Below are positions 35,606 to 43,776 of a DNA stretch of 46,733 nucleotides, in pieces. Below the pieces are notes generated by a model. That model searched no databases and was not told where the DNA came from. It saw nothing but the letters and a program-made list of their open reading frames with translations. Position 1 is the first letter of the stretch, and every line of letters begins with the position of its first letter. Made by a program: the position numbers and the translations under genes. Source of the stretch: Phycisphaeraceae bacterium (GTDB taxonomy: Bacteria; Planctomycetota; Phycisphaerae; Phycisphaerales; Phycisphaeraceae); the NCBI GenBank assembly GCA_020848195.1, contig JADLAP010000128.1:1-46733 (forward strand), read 5' to 3'.

Positions 35606-36868
35606 TCACGCCGTCGTCAGCATCACCTGATCGAACTCGCACAACATCTGAAAAAACGCCTTCACCTTGGGCGCGCCGAATCGCTGCGCCAGGTCGCCCA
35701 ATGTCCGAGGCGTGTCCACTGCCTTGTACATCTCCACATCTTCGCCATCGAGTTGAGGGAAGAACATCGGATAGGCGTGACCCGCCTGCTCCAGTTGCAC
35801 GAGCTTGCCCGGAGGCAATCCCGTGGTTTTCGCGCGGACGCCGCGGAACCGGATCGCCCGGCAGCGTTGCCATTGATCGCCGTCCCAGTCGATGGCGCAC
35901 GACGACGCCGGCCGATCGTCGCGGCAACAGATCAGCGAATGCTGGTCGATGTTTCCCCGGTACAGTTCCACCGCCGCGTGCTGATCGCGCGGCGGCATGG
36001 AGACCAGCTTCGCGCCATGTTCCGTCTGCCCCAGCGGACACGCCTTCGCCAGGTATGGCCCCTGCAGGAACCATCGCATCATCCGCATCCCGCATCGCTC
36101 CAGCCAGTCGTACACCTGCCCCACGGTGTACGCGCGATCCCGCGGGTGCAGCAGCATGTCCGCCACGCCCTCGGCGCATTGCAGGTCCGCGCACCGTTTG
36201 GCCAGCGGAGCCAAAGGATGATCCGCCGGGCATCGCTGCAGCACCTCACGCAACCCAACGATCGACGCATCGTCCAATCCCACGTTCAGCAGCCGGCAGT
36301 ATTCCTGCCACATGTACACGCCGAGCCGGCCGTATTGCCCGTACACCATGATGAACGCCGCGCCTTGGGGCCGCAGCACGTCACGCAACGCACGCAGCCC
36401 GGCATCCGGGTCCGCCAGGTGGTGCAGCACGCCCGTGCAGATCACCAGGTCAAACGCCCGGCCCAGTGATGCGACGTCCTCCACGCTCCCTTGATGCAGC
36501 GTCAGGTTGGACAAGTTGTGTTTCCGCATCAGCACCCGCGTGTGGTCGAGGCTGGCGGCACTGAGGTCGATGCCGGTGACCCGCGCCTTGGGCACGCGCA
36601 CCGCCACCTGCGCCGCCTGCGATGTGCCGCAGCCTGCGATGAGAATGTCCAGTTCCTCGCGCGGCTCCACGTGAGGCCAGTACAGCGGCCAATACGTTTC
36701 CGGATTGCCGTTGGGAACCAGCTTGCCCGAGGCATAGTCCGACACGTCCGACAGCGGCGTCGGATAGGGCCTGCGCTCGTACAGCCGCTGCACCTGCTCG
36801 CGGGTGCTGTCAGTCAATGCGTCATCTCCTACCCGTTTCATCGGCCATGTGCCGGGCTTGTCTTGCAT
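35606..36868 (-). CDS. SAM-dependent class I methyltransferase with C-terminal extension
   Basis: The 420-aa protein has an N-terminal lead (QVQRLYERRPYPTPLSDV) typical of a methyltransferase group that is often encoded with peptide or sugar genes. It then has the Rossmann motifs: ILIAGCGTSQAAQVA (motif I), VTGIDLSAASLDHTR, GSVEDVASL and FDLVICTGVLHHLADPDAGLRAL. A helical middle follows, and the C-terminal part (from about 330) includes DTPRTLGDLAQRFG, which could be a small winged-helix-like domain. The substrate is unknown. The chosen ATG has GGGGA immediately before it, which is closer than ideal; an in-frame ATG at 36841 is possible. It lies 45 bp after the response-regulator gene, with a palindromic repeat in the gap. 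Confidence 0.82.
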   Translation of the reverse strand: MQDKPGTWPMKRVGDDALTDSTREQVQRLYERRPYPTPLSDVSDYASGKLVPNGNPETYWPLYWPHVEPREELDILIAGCGTSQAAQVAVRVPKARVTGIDLSAASLDHTRVLMRKHNLSNLTLHQGSVEDVASLGRAFDLVICTGVLHHLADPDAGLRALRDVLRPQGAAFIMVYGQYGRLGVYMWQEYCRLLNVGLDDASIVGLREVLQRCPADHPLAPLAKRCADLQCAEGVADMLLHPRDRAYTVGQVYDWLERCGMRMMRWFLQGPYLAKACPLGQTEHGAKLVSMPPRDQHAAVELYRGNIDQHSLICCRDDRPASSCAIDWDGDQWQRCRAIRFRGVRAKTTGLPPGKLVQLEQAGHAYPMFFPQLDGEDVEMYKAVDTPRTLGDLAQRFGAPKVKAFFQMLCEFDQVMLTTA

Positions 36869-36888
36869 TCCCCATGACCCATGTTTGT

Positions 36889-36915
36889 ACGCAGCACCGC
36901 GACTTGTCGCGCCCT
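36889..36915 (-). repeat. CGCGACAAGTCGCG palindromic motif, copy 4
   Basis: The minus strand reads GGGCGCGACAAGTCGCGGTG and continues CTGCGTA. It has the same perfect 14-bp core as the copy at 35579-35602. It overlaps the stop codon of the response regulator and lies before the methyltransferase start. Confidence 0.75.
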
Positions 36916-37594
36916 ACGCCTCAAACCGATAACCCAACGGACGAACGGTGTGAATGTAACGCGGCGTCGTCGGGTCGTCTTCGATCTTCGCCCGCAGTGT
37001 GTTGATGCATCGGTCCACGCTGCGCAACGTCACGAAAACGTCCCGGCCCCAGACCTCGCGCAGAATGTCCCGACGCGACATCGCCCGGTCAGGACGGCCA
37101 GCCAGCAGCGCCAGCACGCCGAATTCCTTCGGGGTCAGCGGAATCTCCCGACCTTCCCGCAGCAGACGCCGGCTCGACACATCCAGCGTGAACGGCCCGA
37201 ACGCGTGCGACGTCGTCGCGCCCTGCCGCTGCCGACGCAGCATCGCGCTCACCCGCGCCAGCAATTGCTTCACGCTGAACGGCTTGGTCACGTAATCGTC
37301 CGCCCCGATGTCCAAACCAAGCAGAATGTCCTGCTCCTGCCCCTTGGCGGTCAGCATCACAATGGGACACTCCAGCCCCCGCTTGCGCAGGATGCGGCAG
37401 ATTTCGTAGCCGTTGATTTTCGGCAACATGATGTCCAGCACAATGACATCCGGCGACGATGACATCGCCAGGTCAAGACCCTGTTGACCATCGACCGCTT
37501 CGAGGACGTCATAACCCTCAAACGCAAAGTTGTCCTTCAGCCCGCGACGCAGAGCCGGATCGTCCTCCACGATCAGAATCCGCTCACTGCCCAT
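36914..37594 (-). CDS. OmpR/PhoB-family response regulator
   Basis: The start is placed at ATG 37594, which has GGAGGAAG just upstream and lies inside the end of the kinase gene (11-bp overlap), so the pair is translationally coupled. The 226-aa protein has a receiver domain with the acidic pair Asp11/Asp12 in VEDDPAL, phosphoacceptor Asp54 in VIVLDIMLPKINGYE, the Thr of MLTAKG and the Lys of VTKPF. A winged-helix DNA-binding domain follows (PLTPKEFGVLALLAG, RSVDRCINTLRAKIEDD, HTVRPLGYRFEA). It should bind DNA when phosphorylated by the neighbouring kinase. Targets are unknown; the methyltransferase and GH-like gene directly downstream are candidates for co-expression. Confidence 0.95.
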   Translation of the reverse strand: MGSERILIVEDDPALRRGLKDNFAFEGYDVLEAVDGQQGLDLAMSSSPDVIVLDIMLPKINGYEICRILRKRGLECPIVMLTAKGQEQDILLGLDIGADDYVTKPFSVKQLLARVSAMLRRQRQGATTSHAFGPFTLDVSSRRLLREGREIPLTPKEFGVLALLAGRPDRAMSRRDILREVWGRDVFVTLRSVDRCINTLRAKIEDDPTTPRYIHTVRPLGYRFEA

Positions 37595-39446
37595 GGACTT
37601 CCTCCGCACCGTGTTCCACCGGCAACATGATGGTGAACGTGCTGCCCTGACCGGGCTGGCTGCGCACCTGAACCTTGCCGCCGTGCGCTTCAATGATGAA
37701 TTTCACGATGCTCAGGCCCAGACCGCAACCTCCCGTCCGCCGGCTGAGCGTCTGATCCACCTGGTAAAACCTGTCGAACACCTTCGCCGCCGCGCGACGC
37801 GAGAGGCCCACGCCGTTGTCGCGCACCTCGATGAACACATGACCACTTACCGCCACGGCCCGCACCTGCACCTGCTTCTCCTCGCCCGTGTACTTCCATG
37901 CGTTGTCCAGCAGATTCAGCACGGCTGTCACCATCGCGTCCTTGTCGGCGTGCAATGCGGGTAGATCAGGCGCGAGTTCCACGTCCAGTTTGGCGTGCGG
38001 CGGCGTGAACCGATCGCGGACCGACGACACGGCTGTCTCGACGATCTCCGCGACGCTGACCGGCTCGAACACAAAAGCCAGCTTGCGGCGTTCCATGCGG
38101 GAAAACGCCAGAAAATGATCGATCAGCCGCGTGAGCCGCTCGTTTTCCCTCGCCATCAGCTCGAAGTATTCCGACGCCTGCTTCGCATCCGTGCAGCGTC
38201 CCTCCCGCAGCGTGTCCACCAGCACCCGCATCGACGCCAGTGGGGTTTTGAGTTCGTGGCTGACCGTGGCAATGAGGTCATTCTTGAGCCGGGTGAGCTT
38301 GATCTGCCGGCGAAGGTAGGCTGCCACCGTGGCCGCCAGCAGCAGGATGGCGATGCTGACGGAACCGCCGGCGATCAGGTACGCCGCCTCCGCCTGCTTC
38401 GCCGCCGCGTCGAAGGGATCACGGTCCAGATCGAGTGCCAGTTGCCAGCCGGGAAAACCGTCGCCGAGGGTGATGGATAGAAAGGGCGGGGGCGTTTGTG
38501 CTGTCTGCTTCATCCCCGGCCGCGAGGGCGGCACGAAACGCCGATGGCTGCCGGGCAACGCCATCGCACGCGACAGGGCCTGCTCCATCGCGGCAATGAG
38601 GTGGGCTTCCTCAAACAACAGAATGATCCGGCTATCCACGCTGCCCATCTGCCACAGCCTCGGCGTGGCTGTGGACATCATGATCCCCTGTTGCGCCGGA
38701 GATTGTTCGATCGACAGATATGCTGTCGCCTGCCGTTCCGCGTTCAGCGTTGGAAAACGACTGGCCGCAATGCCCATCTCCACCATCGATGTCATGAGAA
38801 ACAGCCGCTGCGACGCGGGAAGGTTTTCGTGGTCGTAATCGTTGATCCGCTCGATCAAGGCTTCGGCCATCGCGTCAACGCGTAAATCCCCGCGATCCAT
38901 CAGTTGCATTGCCAGCAACATCGCATTGGGCACGATAAGCCGGCCCGTTTCATCCGCCGCATCCTTCAGCGACGGGTCCATCATCTCCCCGGTCAGCAGC
39001 GCCACCGCCTGATCCTTGCGACCTGACTGCAACGCTTCGCGCACGCGGGCCTGCAACGCCATCGCGGATTCCGTTGCGTTTTGCGGGGATTTCGCCTGAT
39101 TGGGATACGCAGTCCGCCCCTGCGCGTCCCGCACGATCACGCTGTCGCGCAGTCCTGCCCGCACAAGCCTCTCGAACGCGACAGCAGGCGTCTGATCTTC
39201 CGTGCGCAACTGCATCCACGACGACGCCAGCGACGCGATCGCGTCCCGGTCCTCCCGCAATTGCCGCTGATAAATGTCCGTCAGCCGCTGCTTCACCGCC
39301 AGCCGTTCATTGCGCATCGCCGCGTTCATGAACGCCAGCACGCACACCGTCGGCATCAGCCCCATCGTCAGCACCACCGCCACGATCAGCCGGCTTCCCG
39401 CCCCAGGAAGGACTCGCCAATTCCGCGATGTGCGGCGTGTCGGCAT
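37584..39446 (-). CDS. Sensor histidine kinase
   Basis: The 620-aa membrane protein has one transmembrane helix near the N-terminus (LIVAVVLTMGLMPTVCVLAF) and a second at about 345-370 (AYLIAGGSVSIAILLLAATVAAYL). They enclose a large extracytoplasmic sensor region of roughly 300 residues with no recognised domain. The cytoplasmic part has the H box VSHELKTPLASM with His397, the N box LLDNAWKYTG, DNGVGLS and GGCGLGLSIVKF, which together form a complete HisKA/HATPase_c module. GGAAGAC lies before the ATG. It is positioned 11 bp after the secreted-protein gene and overlaps the response regulator, so signal perception may involve that secreted protein. Confidence 0.94.
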   Translation of the reverse strand: MPTRRTSRNWRVLPGAGSRLIVAVVLTMGLMPTVCVLAFMNAAMRNERLAVKQRLTDIYQRQLREDRDAIASLASSWMQLRTEDQTPAVAFERLVRAGLRDSVIVRDAQGRTAYPNQAKSPQNATESAMALQARVREALQSGRKDQAVALLTGEMMDPSLKDAADETGRLIVPNAMLLAMQLMDRGDLRVDAMAEALIERINDYDHENLPASQRLFLMTSMVEMGIAASRFPTLNAERQATAYLSIEQSPAQQGIMMSTATPRLWQMGSVDSRIILLFEEAHLIAAMEQALSRAMALPGSHRRFVPPSRPGMKQTAQTPPPFLSITLGDGFPGWQLALDLDRDPFDAAAKQAEAAYLIAGGSVSIAILLLAATVAAYLRRQIKLTRLKNDLIATVSHELKTPLASMRVLVDTLREGRCTDAKQASEYFELMARENERLTRLIDHFLAFSRMERRKLAFVFEPVSVAEIVETAVSSVRDRFTPPHAKLDVELAPDLPALHADKDAMVTAVLNLLDNAWKYTGEEKQVQVRAVAVSGHVFIEVRDNGVGLSRRAAAKVFDRFYQVDQTLSRRTGGCGLGLSIVKFIIEAHGGKVQVRSQPGQGSTFTIMLPVEHGAEEVHGQ

Positions 39447-39457
39447 GCGTGTCTTCC

Positions 39458-41353
39458 TTACGGCGTCCCCGGCTGCGTCGCGGCGACCCCGTTGATCGCC
39501 TTGGCCCGAGTCGCCATGTCCTGAGGCAACGGCGTAGGCTTGCCGTCGGCCGAGCGCGTGGCAAAGAGGATGACGTACCGCTTGGCCGACGTGCCGGATT
39601 CGGATTTGAAGTTGCGATGGCTCGGACTGTTGATGCCGACCCAGTACACCTTGCCCGGCTGCAGCTTGACCGGCATGGAACAGGTGGTGCGATTGGCATC
39701 ATAGGAAATCTTGCCATTTCCCTGAGGAAACGTCTCGCCGCCGCCGGTCCACGACCAACTCTTATCCTTCATGGGCTGATCGAACGTGACGGTCATCGTC
39801 TCCAAAGCCGGGTCCACGTCGTCCGCCAGCGAGGCCGGGGTGGTTTGCAGCACCTGAGGCGGCGCGGCCACGGCAGTTTGCCGCTGGATGTCCAGACTTT
39901 GCACCACATCGTCAAATGCCTTGCGCTGCGCCTCGAACTGATCCTTCCCCATGCGGAAGACGAACCAGTACACATTGCTCGTGCCCAGCACATAGGTGCG
40001 ATATTCGACCATGGCCCGGCCGGCGTCGTCTTCATAATCCGCGACATAGGTTGTGGCGGGCAGACGGCTGATCTGCGTATCCCGCCAACTGTCGGGCCGC
40101 ACGATGTAATGCTTGAAAAAACCCTCCAGTATTTTCACATCCGCTTCCGCCACCTGGCGTGAAAACGTCATATCGAGGGATCGCTGTCCCACCAGGAACA
40201 CCGACCACGCGCACAACTCCGGCGGCAACAACTGAACCTGCTGCTGATATGCGCCGGGCGTGGGACTCCGGTAGAACATCCAGCCAACGGGCCTGCTCAG
40301 TTTCAGGCCCGGCGCTATTTCCTGTGGCTCGGTCTGACGCGAACATTGGCCGGCTTCCACCAGTTCCATCACCGCGTTGCCTGCATCGTAACGAACCAGC
40401 CAACGATGCTCATCGGTCGAGAACCATAGCTGGTGCTCCAAGGCCACGACGCCCTGTGTGAGGATTTTCAGGCTGACTTTCCATGCTTCTCGTTCGCCCA
40501 ACGGACACGTCACGTTTTCTTTGCCCGTGACGTGAATCACACAGTCCACCACGACGCCGCCCTGCACGGAATAAATGGGGAAATTCGCTGTATAACCTTC
40601 CTTCAGCGGCAAACGACGAATCAGATACATTGCCTGTTCGTTGTCGTATGCCGGGCAGGCCAGATCGCTCGTGAGGGTCGAAACCTTGCCCTTGCGATCC
40701 ACCGTCAATCGAACCTTGTCGGATTGGTAGTCCGCTTTGAAATCCCCGAGCCTGTCGCTTTTCGTCCAGCCTAAGATCGGAGTGAAAGGGTCCGTCTCCG
40801 CATCGACGCGCGTGAACTGCGATATGTTCTGGACAGGTACGATCAGACGGGATTCCACGCGCCAAAATGGTTTTGGGTTGCCCGTCGTCAGCTTCTGTGC
40901 GGTGTAGGCGAGCATGCCCAATTCGCCACCCGTCTGACTCACCAGACGCAGCCGCATCAGCTCGCCGTCAGCCCACGGCGCGGGGCCGATGCTTAATTCG
41001 TCCGGCATCGCCTTGTGCGCTTCGGCGATGACCTCCTTCTGATCGGCAAAGCTCTGAATCAGGTGGTCCTTCGCGGCCTGGGCTTTTGCCCGATCCCCCT
41101 GCTTGAGCCGGCAGAGCATCACGCGAAGCTGGGCCTGCGCCGCATGGGCGCGGTCCTTTTCCGCCTGCTCGACGATCTTCAGGTAAATGGAAACGGCCTT
41201 CTCCAGATCGCCGGCCGTCTGTTCCTGGTACAGAGCCTGCTCGTACAGTTGCGCCAGGGAAGTCGCCGCCGCGTCCGGCTGCGCATCGGCCTTGGAAACG
41301 CCGTGAACAACCACCACGGCCAGAATTACCATAATGCCCAGGACATGTCTCAT
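39458..41353 (-). CDS. Secreted TPR/Ig-like protein upstream of a two-component system
   Basis: The 631-aa protein has a signal peptide (LGIMVILAVVVVHGVSKADA). A helical TPR-like segment follows at about 30-115 (LAQLYEQALYQEQTAGDLEKAVSIYLKIV, then AKDHLIQSFADQK). The beta-rich middle resembles outer-membrane or lipoprotein-type domains that track unfolding (YDNEQAMYLIRRLPLKEGYTANFPI, VIHVTGKENV). A C-terminal Ig-like module of the SbsA/Big_5 kind ends the protein (TPASLADDVDPALETMTVTFDQPMKD). It is exported and probably periplasmic. It lies 11 bp before the kinase gene and is likely co-transcribed with it, so it could be an input or accessory protein. I do not recognise a named family for the whole. 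Confidence 0.68.
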   Translation of the reverse strand: MRHVLGIMVILAVVVVHGVSKADAQPDAAATSLAQLYEQALYQEQTAGDLEKAVSIYLKIVEQAEKDRAHAAQAQLRVMLCRLKQGDRAKAQAAKDHLIQSFADQKEVIAEAHKAMPDELSIGPAPWADGELMRLRLVSQTGGELGMLAYTAQKLTTGNPKPFWRVESRLIVPVQNISQFTRVDAETDPFTPILGWTKSDRLGDFKADYQSDKVRLTVDRKGKVSTLTSDLACPAYDNEQAMYLIRRLPLKEGYTANFPIYSVQGGVVVDCVIHVTGKENVTCPLGEREAWKVSLKILTQGVVALEHQLWFSTDEHRWLVRYDAGNAVMELVEAGQCSRQTEPQEIAPGLKLSRPVGWMFYRSPTPGAYQQQVQLLPPELCAWSVFLVGQRSLDMTFSRQVAEADVKILEGFFKHYIVRPDSWRDTQISRLPATTYVADYEDDAGRAMVEYRTYVLGTSNVYWFVFRMGKDQFEAQRKAFDDVVQSLDIQRQTAVAAPPQVLQTTPASLADDVDPALETMTVTFDQPMKDKSWSWTGGGETFPQGNGKISYDANRTTCSMPVKLQPGKVYWVGINSPSHRNFKSESGTSAKRYVILFATRSADGKPTPLPQDMATRAKAINGVAATQPGTP

Positions 41354-41487
41354 CGCCTGCCCCTTTCAAGAAGGATACCGGAAATCATTCGACTCCAGCA
41401 TCCCATGATGCCAGACGAGTTTTACGGTTGTGTCACCAAGTGTTCCCATTTCTGTCCGATGTGACCGATGCAGCCGACGCGCGAAAC

Positions 41488-41569
41488 GAGCCGGAAGCGT
41501 CAGCGACGGTCCTTACGCGAATGACCACAAGGGTTGTCGTCGCAGGGCCATCGCTTACACTTCCGGCTC
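41488..41569. repeat. Long REP-like palindrome (AGCCGGAAGCGTCAGCGACGG)
   Basis: The left arm at 41488-41513 and right arm at 41544-41569 are complementary at 22 of 26 positions, with a 30-nt loop. The core AAGCGTCAGCGACGG recurs exactly at 44780-44794. The wider gap 41354-41907 otherwise holds the repeat block at 41751-41799 and small hairpins (GCTGGG/CCCAGC at about 41809-41826), but no gene. Confidence 0.85.
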
Positions 41570-41750
41570 GTCATGTGAATGAAACATCCCCGTCCAAACC
41601 GTACGCCACCACCGCCGCCGCGTCGCTGATCAGCTTGAATGGTCGATTCGCTTCAGCAACGATCTACCTGCCCGAAAAACCAGCGATGCTCTTGTCATTG
41701 CGGCCCTGACCCTTCCGGGCGGGCACTGGCCCCGGATGGGGCGAGCGGGG

Positions 41751-41799
41751 AGTGGGGCGATCTTTGCCTCCATCCAGCCACGGATTGTGCGGAAGAGCC
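41751..41799 (-). repeat. Interspersed repeat, block 1 only
   Basis: Reverse-complemented, this matches 17671-17719 at about 46 of 49 positions and then diverges abruptly at both ends. The partner block seen at 17724-17784 is absent here. The copy is about 24 kb from the other and in the opposite orientation. Confidence 0.85.
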
Positions 41800-41907
41800 T
41801 ACCCGCCGGCTGGGACTGCGCCCAGCAGGCGTGGCCGCTGCGCGGCAGTTGAAGGAAGTCGAGCGATCGACGTAAATATTCGGCAGCTTCATTGATGGAG
41901 GTGGCCG

Positions 41908-43587
41908 ATGATGGCGTGCGACACGTTCACCGAGTATTACGCTCCGTTGCTGGACGACACCTACGACGTGGTCGACCGGATTGTCATCAACGCCTACTTC
42001 AATCTCGCGTGCTCGCCTGGGGGGTTTCGCCAATGGTGGTACAACCTTCACGGCACGCTCGACCATCTCGATGACACCCACCTGATGCGGATGGCTGGTC
42101 GCTTTTCCCGGCGCGTGCGTGGTTGGGCAAAGAAGAACAACATCCCCGTCATCGACTGCAAGGATGGTGACCGCAAGCACCGCATCGCCCAGCAGTACAT
42201 TCCCAGCGATCCGACCTTCCGCGGCATCTTCGCGGTCATGGTTGCGCGAATGCCGTCGCCGGTCTGGCGTGTGTTGCGTTTCGACAGCGGAGGCTTTCAT
42301 CTCAAGCGAAAGGAGCCGATGCCATTCACCAATCACTATTTCTTTCACATCATGGATGCCCAATGGGGTCACGTGACCGTCATGCTCTGCGGGCACCCGC
42401 CATTCAAGGGCACGGTCATGCTCAACGGGCACGAATACACGGCGTCGCTGGCGCGGCGTCGAGGGATCGGGTTCACTAAAGATGGCAATTGCTTTGTGGA
42501 GATGACCGACTCCCGACAACTGACGGAGGCTGCAGACGCCTTGCGGTCCAAAGCCGCGATAGGGCAGCTTCGCCAGGTTTGCGAGCGGTGGATTTATCGA
42601 TGCGTCTGTTTCGGGCTGTCGTTCGACGAACAGAAGCGAACCGGCTTTCGCTACACCTATTCGGTTTACCAAGTCGAGTACAGCCGCAATTTGCTGTTCC
42701 GCAACGGCCGACAGATGGAGCGGGTGTTCGACGGAATGATTGACCGTACCCGGCGGTTGTTGGACATCCGTCGGGTGCTGAAAATCTTCGGCCGTCGTAA
42801 TCGCCGTTACAAGCGCTTCGGACCGTCGGCGCGTGAGCAGGTCGTAGTCGAGACGCCTGAGTATGACTTGACGGTCTTCAAGCTGCACTTTGGCAAGCTG
42901 ACCCTCAAGCTCTATACCAAAGGCGAGTGCGTCCTGCGCAGCGAGGCGATCTCGCACAACGTCAAGGAACTGGGTTGCGGCCGAATCATCGATCGGTTCA
43001 ACGATATCGTGAACCGACTGAGCGAACTGCTGGAGAACTTTCTCAACGCCCTGCAGTGCGTCGACACCGCATGGGTCCGAGACGGCCAACTTGACGACTT
43101 GCCCACACCGGGCCAGGTCGGTCGGACGCGTGTTGGTGGTGTGGATGTCAATCGTCCACGTACCCGCGCCGCGATGGAAGCAACCATCGCTCTGGCCCTC
43201 AAACCCGGCGGCTTCACAGCGGCCGAACACGCCGATCATGTCCGACGGTTGTTGGGGGCTGAGGGCCTGCGCTATACGTCGCGACAATCGGCATACGACC
43301 TGAAGAAGCTGCGAGGCAAAGGTCTGATCGACAAGACACACCCACGTTCGCGTTGCTACTGTGTCACATCCATCGGACTGCGAACGATGACGGGGCTGAT
43401 CGTCCTGCGCGAGAAGATCATCAAGCCCTTGCTGAGCAACCTTGGCCGATGCAGGTCCGGACCGCCGGCGCACAAATCTTCGAAACTCGATGTCTGTTAT
43501 CGCCAGCTTCAACATGGGATGCAGGACCTGTTCCGCCAACTTCACTTCGTGGAGCACGACACGATGAGCAACGTTTTGTCGATGTGA
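41908..43587 (+). CDS. Large protein of unknown function with C-terminal winged helix, possibly mobile
   Basis: The 559-aa protein has no signal peptide. It has an aromatic- and basic-rich N-terminal half (FFHIMDAQWGHVTVMLCGHPPFKGTVMLNGHEY resembles the F.QV..NGH.W pattern of a protein group I recall as multicopy in environmental bacteria). A middle part is rich in Arg/Lys (VLKIFGRRNRRYKRFGPSAREQ, then VFKLHFGKLTLKLYTKGECVLRSE). The C-terminal winged-helix-like segment (RYTSRQSAYDLKKLRGKGLIDKTHPRSRCYCVTSIGLR) ends REKIIKPLLSNL. These features suggest nucleic-acid binding. The surroundings are repeat-rich and the gene stands alone, as expected for an accessory or transposable unit, although I find no terminal inverted repeats or DDE-type motif. 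A second ATG at 41911 is equally possible. Function is unknown. Confidence 0.72.
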   Translation: MMACDTFTEYYAPLLDDTYDVVDRIVINAYFNLACSPGGFRQWWYNLHGTLDHLDDTHLMRMAGRFSRRVRGWAKKNNIPVIDCKDGDRKHRIAQQYIPSDPTFRGIFAVMVARMPSPVWRVLRFDSGGFHLKRKEPMPFTNHYFFHIMDAQWGHVTVMLCGHPPFKGTVMLNGHEYTASLARRRGIGFTKDGNCFVEMTDSRQLTEAADALRSKAAIGQLRQVCERWIYRCVCFGLSFDEQKRTGFRYTYSVYQVEYSRNLLFRNGRQMERVFDGMIDRTRRLLDIRRVLKIFGRRNRRYKRFGPSAREQVVVETPEYDLTVFKLHFGKLTLKLYTKGECVLRSEAISHNVKELGCGRIIDRFNDIVNRLSELLENFLNALQCVDTAWVRDGQLDDLPTPGQVGRTRVGGVDVNRPRTRAAMEATIALALKPGGFTAAEHADHVRRLLGAEGLRYTSRQSAYDLKKLRGKGLIDKTHPRSRCYCVTSIGLRTMTGLIVLREKIIKPLLSNLGRCRSGPPAHKSSKLDVCYRQLQHGMQDLFRQLHFVEHDTMSNVLSM

Positions 43588-43666
43588 ACGCCGTAAGGCG
43601 CTACTCTGCCAGCCATAAGGGAGTGGCTTGGTGGATGCAGAGTACAGAGCTTCAGTGTGTTAGAGG

Positions 43667-43767
43667 GCATAACGTATTTGCCGTTCACTGGCTGCGGCCG
43701 CGCCGACGACCATTCGAATCACAGTAACCGTTCCGCGTCCGCGGTCCAGTGCAGCGGCGGGTTATAT
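43667..43767 (-). other. attC-like recombination site (integron cassette type)
   Basis: Read on the minus strand, the 101-bp site runs from ATATAAC to GTTATGC. Each end matches the integron core patterns RYYYAAC and GTTRRRY at six of seven bases. Between them GCCGCTGCACTGG pairs with CCAGTGAACGGC, with one extrahelical base and one mismatch, and the pairing continues inward with GCGG-CGCG. Imperfect pairing with bulged bases on one strand is typical of attC sites. It follows the stop codon of the 43777-44358 gene by 10 bases, as in gene cassettes. No integrase lies in this window. Confidence 0.55.
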
Positions 43768-43776
43768 CGCGGCCGT

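Noticed and set aside
41908-43587. Annotation of the 559-aa protein as a DDE or tyrosine transposase
   Set aside because: No DDE/RNase H-like or tyrosine recombinase signature is visible and no terminal inverted repeats were found.
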